In this document: in pieces, positions 61,521 to 64,000 of the stretch
How positions within the stretch are numbered: the stretch's first letter is position 1
Layout: each line of letters opens with the position of its first letter
Notes under the pieces: model-generated
Databases searched by the model: none
Told to the model about the DNA's origin: nothing
What the model saw: only the letters and a program-made list of their open reading frames with translations
Translations under genes and position numbers: made by a program
NCBI GenBank assembly: GCA_946402065.1
Contig: CAMIVR010000007.1
Span: 1-64,000 of the forward strand
From: an uncultured Brevibacillus sp.
GTDB lineage: Bacteria > Bacillota > Bacilli > Brevibacillales > Brevibacillaceae
Direction: 5' to 3'
DNA length: 64,000 nucleotides

Positions 61521-62438
61521 ATGAAAGCAATCGTTTCTGCAGCCGTAGCTACCGTTTGGACGACACCGGAGAAACCGCGGGCAATCGACACCCCCGCTCT
61601 GGGGAATCCGGTTGAGCTTAGAAGCTGGCTGGATTCGCTCAGTGTGGAAGAGAAATTAAACTTTTACGATAATAATGCAATTCAGACCCAGGCCCTGTAC
61701 GGCACATGCGTGGAAATTGTCGAAGAGCAGGATGGCTGGTCCCATATCCTCATTCCCGAGCAGCCATCGAAGAAAGACCCGGTCGGATATCCGGGGTGGG
61801 TGCCGACGATCCAGCTGGCACCGTGGAACGAGGCATTTGCCGTGGAGGAAGGCGATGAGATCGCTATGGTGACGGCTGCATTTGCCAACCTGTACGACGC
61901 TGCCAAACGGCCCGGTATCGAGCTTGCTTTCCTGACCAAGCTGCCGGTGCTCGCTTCAAGCGACGAGTGGGTCAAGGTTGCGACGGTAGACGGTGAAGGC
62001 TTTTTGCGGAAGGCCGATATACGACTCGTTCAACACAAGCGGCCCGTCGAGCTGGAGGGCAATCCCGGCGAAGCTATCGTAGCCTCGGCCAAGCGATTTC
62101 TCAACCTGCACTATTTGTGGGGCGGCATGTCGTCTTACGGCTACGACTGCTCCGGCTTTGCCTATAATATGCACCGCTCCATCGGCATTCAGATTCCCCG
62201 CGATGCACAGGATCAGGCGGTGGAAGGCCAGTGGGTCGAGAAGGAAGCGCTTCTCCCGGGAGATTTGCTGTTTTTTGCCCATGAAGAAGGCAAGGGCAGG
62301 GTTCATCACGTCGGGATCTATATCGGCGACGGCGAGATGATTCATTCCCCCGATTCCACGTCAGCGATTGAAATCGTCAAGCTGGCAGGCTACAAACTGG
62401 AGAAGGAACACGTTATTTCGCGACGGTACTGGTCGTAA
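61521..62438 (+). CDS. ykfC: Gamma-D-glutamyl-L-diamino acid endopeptidase YkfC, NlpC/P60
   Basis: A cysteine endopeptidase of 305 residues that splits the D-Glu-(gamma)-diamino acid bond of murein tripeptides. Two N-terminal SH3b-like domains (about 1-170) are followed by an NlpC/P60 domain with the catalytic Cys in YDCSGFAYN and His in VHHVGIYIGDGEMIHSP. No signal peptide is seen, so it acts inside the cell after import. GAGAGGAG lies upstream of the ATG. Confidence 0.92.
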   Translation: MKAIVSAAVATVWTTPEKPRAIDTPALGNPVELRSWLDSLSVEEKLNFYDNNAIQTQALYGTCVEIVEEQDGWSHILIPEQPSKKDPVGYPGWVPTIQLAPWNEAFAVEEGDEIAMVTAAFANLYDAAKRPGIELAFLTKLPVLASSDEWVKVATVDGEGFLRKADIRLVQHKRPVELEGNPGEAIVASAKRFLNLHYLWGGMSSYGYDCSGFAYNMHRSIGIQIPRDAQDQAVEGQWVEKEALLPGDLLFFAHEEGKGRVHHVGIYIGDGEMIHSPDSTSAIEIVKLAGYKLEKEHVISRRYWS

Positions 62439-62511
62439 CGGACAGCCATGCCTGATTGCTGACCGTTCGCTGTCACTCATGCATTTCAAATTCAGCAGGA
62501 GGTTTGACCCT

Positions 62512-63468
62512 GTGCAAAAGAAAAAACTGATCCAGGTGAAAAATTTAAAAAAGTACTTTTCCATCGGAAACGGGCAAACGTTGAAAGCTGTTGATGATGT
62601 GTCATTCGACATTTACCAGGGAGAAACATTGGGATTGGTCGGAGAGTCTGGCTGCGGAAAATCGACCACAGGGCGTACCGTAATCGGCCTGTACCAGCCG
62701 ACAGCGGGTGAGATTATCCTCGACGGGCAAAATGTCCACAAGTCGTCGCCTGCCGATCGTCGCAAGCTGACCAGCAAGATGCAGATGATCTTTCAGGATC
62801 CGTATGCCTCGTTAAATCCACGGATGAATGTCACGGAAATTATCTCCGAGGGTATGGCGCTCAACGGGCTGTACAAAAACAATCGAATGAAGCGCGTCAT
62901 CGAACTGCTGGAGATGGTTGGACTGCATAAGGAGCACGCCAACCGGTTTCCCCATGAGTTCAGCGGCGGCCAACGCCAACGGATCGGCATTGCTCGTGCG
63001 CTCGCCGTTAATCCGGACTTTATCATTGCCGATGAGCCCATTTCCGCACTGGACGTGTCTGTGCAGGCACAAGTCGTCAATCTCATGAAGAATTTGCAGC
63101 GGGAACAAAAGCTGACCTATCTGTTCATTGCCCACGATCTGGCGATGGTGAAGCATATCAGCGACAGGATTGGCGTCATGTACCTGGGCAACCTCGTAGA
63201 AATGACTGCGAGCGAAAAGCTCTACGAAAGCCCGAAACACCCGTACACGCAAGCGCTCCTGTCAGCGATCCCGATGCCCGATCCTGATCTTGAACAAAAT
63301 CGGGAACGGATTATTCTCGAAGGCGACGTCCCCAGCCCGGTGAACCCGCCGAGCGGCTGTGTGTTCCGCACGAGATGCTCTGTGGCCAAAGAGGTGTGTG
63401 CGCATGTCAAGCCAGCTTGGAAAGAAGTTGCTCCGAGCCATTTTGCTGCGTGCCATTTATATGAATAG
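62512..63468 (+). CDS. ykfD: Peptide ABC transporter ATP-binding protein YkfD (OppF/DppF type)
   Basis: A 318-residue ATPase with Walker A GESGCGKST, signature FSGGQRQR, Walker B IIADEPISALD and the C-terminal extension with cysteines (SGCVFRTRCSVAKEVC). GTG 62512 with AGGAGG 8 nt upstream is preferred over the track's 62368, which lies within ykfC. It completes the transporter with DppB, DppC, DppD and DppE. Confidence 0.92.
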   Translation: MQKKKLIQVKNLKKYFSIGNGQTLKAVDDVSFDIYQGETLGLVGESGCGKSTTGRTVIGLYQPTAGEIILDGQNVHKSSPADRRKLTSKMQMIFQDPYASLNPRMNVTEIISEGMALNGLYKNNRMKRVIELLEMVGLHKEHANRFPHEFSGGQRQRIGIARALAVNPDFIIADEPISALDVSVQAQVVNLMKNLQREQKLTYLFIAHDLAMVKHISDRIGVMYLGNLVEMTASEKLYESPKHPYTQALLSAIPMPDPDLEQNRERIILEGDVPSPVNPPSGCVFRTRCSVAKEVCAHVKPAWKEVAPSHFAACHLYE

Positions 63469-63480
63469 ACGGACTTTCTA

Positions 63481-63519
63481 AACCTGCCGCTTGTAACGCA
63501 AGAAGGCGGGTTTTTCTTT
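63481..63519 (+). terminator. Terminator after ykfD
   Basis: AACCTGCC and GGCGGGTTT form a G-T-tolerant stem around a 16-nt loop, followed by a T-rich tract. Confidence 0.75.
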
Positions 63520-63563
63520 TGGGAGCGTCGCGGTGTTGCTTGTTATTCTTTCCTGTTGTTTTT

Positions 63564-63583
63564 TATACCCTGTATATGGTATA
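63564..63583. promoter_or_regulatory. Inverted repeat upstream of the terminal sigma-like gene
   Basis: TATACC and GGTATA are perfect 6-bp arms around CTGTATAT, 137 nt before the sigma-like start codon. A smaller CGACA/TGTCG repeat lies near 63640. Possible operators; no regulator can be named. Confidence 0.35.
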
Positions 63584-63719
63584 CCTTCCAAGAATAATTT
63601 ATAGGTAGTTACGTTAATATTCTGTAAAATGAGAAGGAATCGACATACTCCTGTCGAAATACGCAGATAGACAATAAAAAACTGAATAGTTTCTATCTCA
63701 AGTGAAGTGAGGGTTGCAA

Positions 63720-64000
63720 ATGAATGCGAGTTACTCCTCTTTTCAATCTTCACCCCGACGCTGGCAACATATTGAGACTGCGTTAGGCATCGTCGTTCCC
63801 CGTTCGCTTAAATCTGACACATCTGCGCTGCTTTTCCTCGAAGGGGTTGCTGCTACACCTCTCATTGAAAAAGATGAAGAACTGGAGCTGTTGATTCGCT
63901 ATCAGCGAGACGGTGATCTGGAGGCTCGTGAACGGCTCGTACGCGCCTATTTGCGCTATGTGGTCAACACGGCACTGCGTCACTTGAAGAAGGGAATGCC
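63720..64000 (+). CDS. Sigma-70-like RNA polymerase sigma factor, 5' part (runs off window)
   Basis: Missing from the ORF track because no stop codon falls within the window. ATG 63720 with GTGAGGG upstream opens a frame that stays open to base 64000 (93 residues). After a roughly 60-residue N-terminal stretch it shows a region 1.2/2-like sequence, ELLIRYQRDGDLEARERLVR, followed by AYLRYVVNTALRHL, as in primary and group 2/3 sigma factors. The class cannot be fixed without region 4. Confidence 0.72.
   Translation, partial: MNASYSSFQSSPRRWQHIETALGIVVPRSLKSDTSALLFLEGVAATPLIEKDEELELLIRYQRDGDLEARERLVRAYLRYVVNTALRHLKKGM

Noticed and set aside
1-64000. CRISPR arrays, rRNA genes, prophage or conjugative element
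   Set aside because: No regularly spaced repeats, no rRNA-like sequence and no integrase, relaxase or phage structural gene was seen. The Tad locus lacks any transfer genes.

Overview
The window looks like a chromosomal segment of a spore-forming, monoderm Firmicute of the Paenibacillaceae, most likely Brevibacillus or a close relative. The evidence is a nearly intact Bacillus-type sporulation and division gene order (mfd ... spoVT-yabM-yabN-yabO-yabP-yabQ-divIC-yabR-spoIIE-yabS-yabT-tilS-hpt-ftsH), strong GGAGG ribosome binding sites, frequent GTG/TTG starts, and moderately high G+C in the core genes. The genus is inference. I found no rRNA, tRNA or CRISPR array.

Region 1 (1-18.8 kb) is the conserved core: the end of mfd, a PrsA/SurA-type lipoprotein, spoVT, a lipid flippase, yabN (methylase-MazG), the S4 protein yabO/rqcP, spore genes yabP and yabQ, divIC, an S1-domain protein, spoIIE, a vWA protein, a Ser/Thr kinase, a split ThrE-type exporter, tilS, hpt and ftsH. 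A 665-bp gap before spoIIE carries a large imperfect hairpin and a promoter with the 21-bp spacing typical of spoIIE.

Region 2 (18.8-29.7 kb) holds cofactor and metal genes: a HAD phosphatase, nadA, a PCYCGC lipoprotein, a ZnuABC zinc importer with zur and tandem Zur-like boxes, then nadB-nadC-coaX, and nagA. nadA is separated from nadBC by the zinc module.

Region 3 (29.7-36.5 kb) is more variable: a chemoreceptor, an ECF sigma factor with its DUF4179-type anti-sigma factor, an AT-rich stretch with decayed coding, an MDR dehydrogenase, an IS4-like transposase fragment and a broken IS1595-like transposase.

Region 4 (36.5-54.0 kb) is the most unusual part: two consecutive Tad/Flp-type (type IVc) pilus or secretion modules. 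Module A is complete for a monoderm: CpaB, CpaE, CpaF/TadA, TadB, TadC, Flp-like pilin, TadV prepilin peptidase and two TadE-like proteins. Module B repeats the CpaB-CpaE-CpaF-TadB-TadC order at lower G+C, but both its MinD/CpaE-like proteins have lost the P-loop lysines. It has no recognisable prepilin peptidase or Flp pilin, and it ends in seven small membrane-anchored proteins. Three unrecognised cytosolic genes sit between the modules. A 22-nt motif, identical at 21 positions, precedes both the module A pilin gene and one of those unknown genes. Several strong hairpins lie in leaders inside the locus.

Region 5 (54.1-64 kb) holds a DUF3870 gene, then a dpp-ykf cluster (dppB-dppC-dppD-dppE-ykfA-ykfB-ykfC-ykfD) for import and breakdown of peptides, including cell-wall peptides, and finally the 5' part of a sigma-70-like gene that runs off the window.
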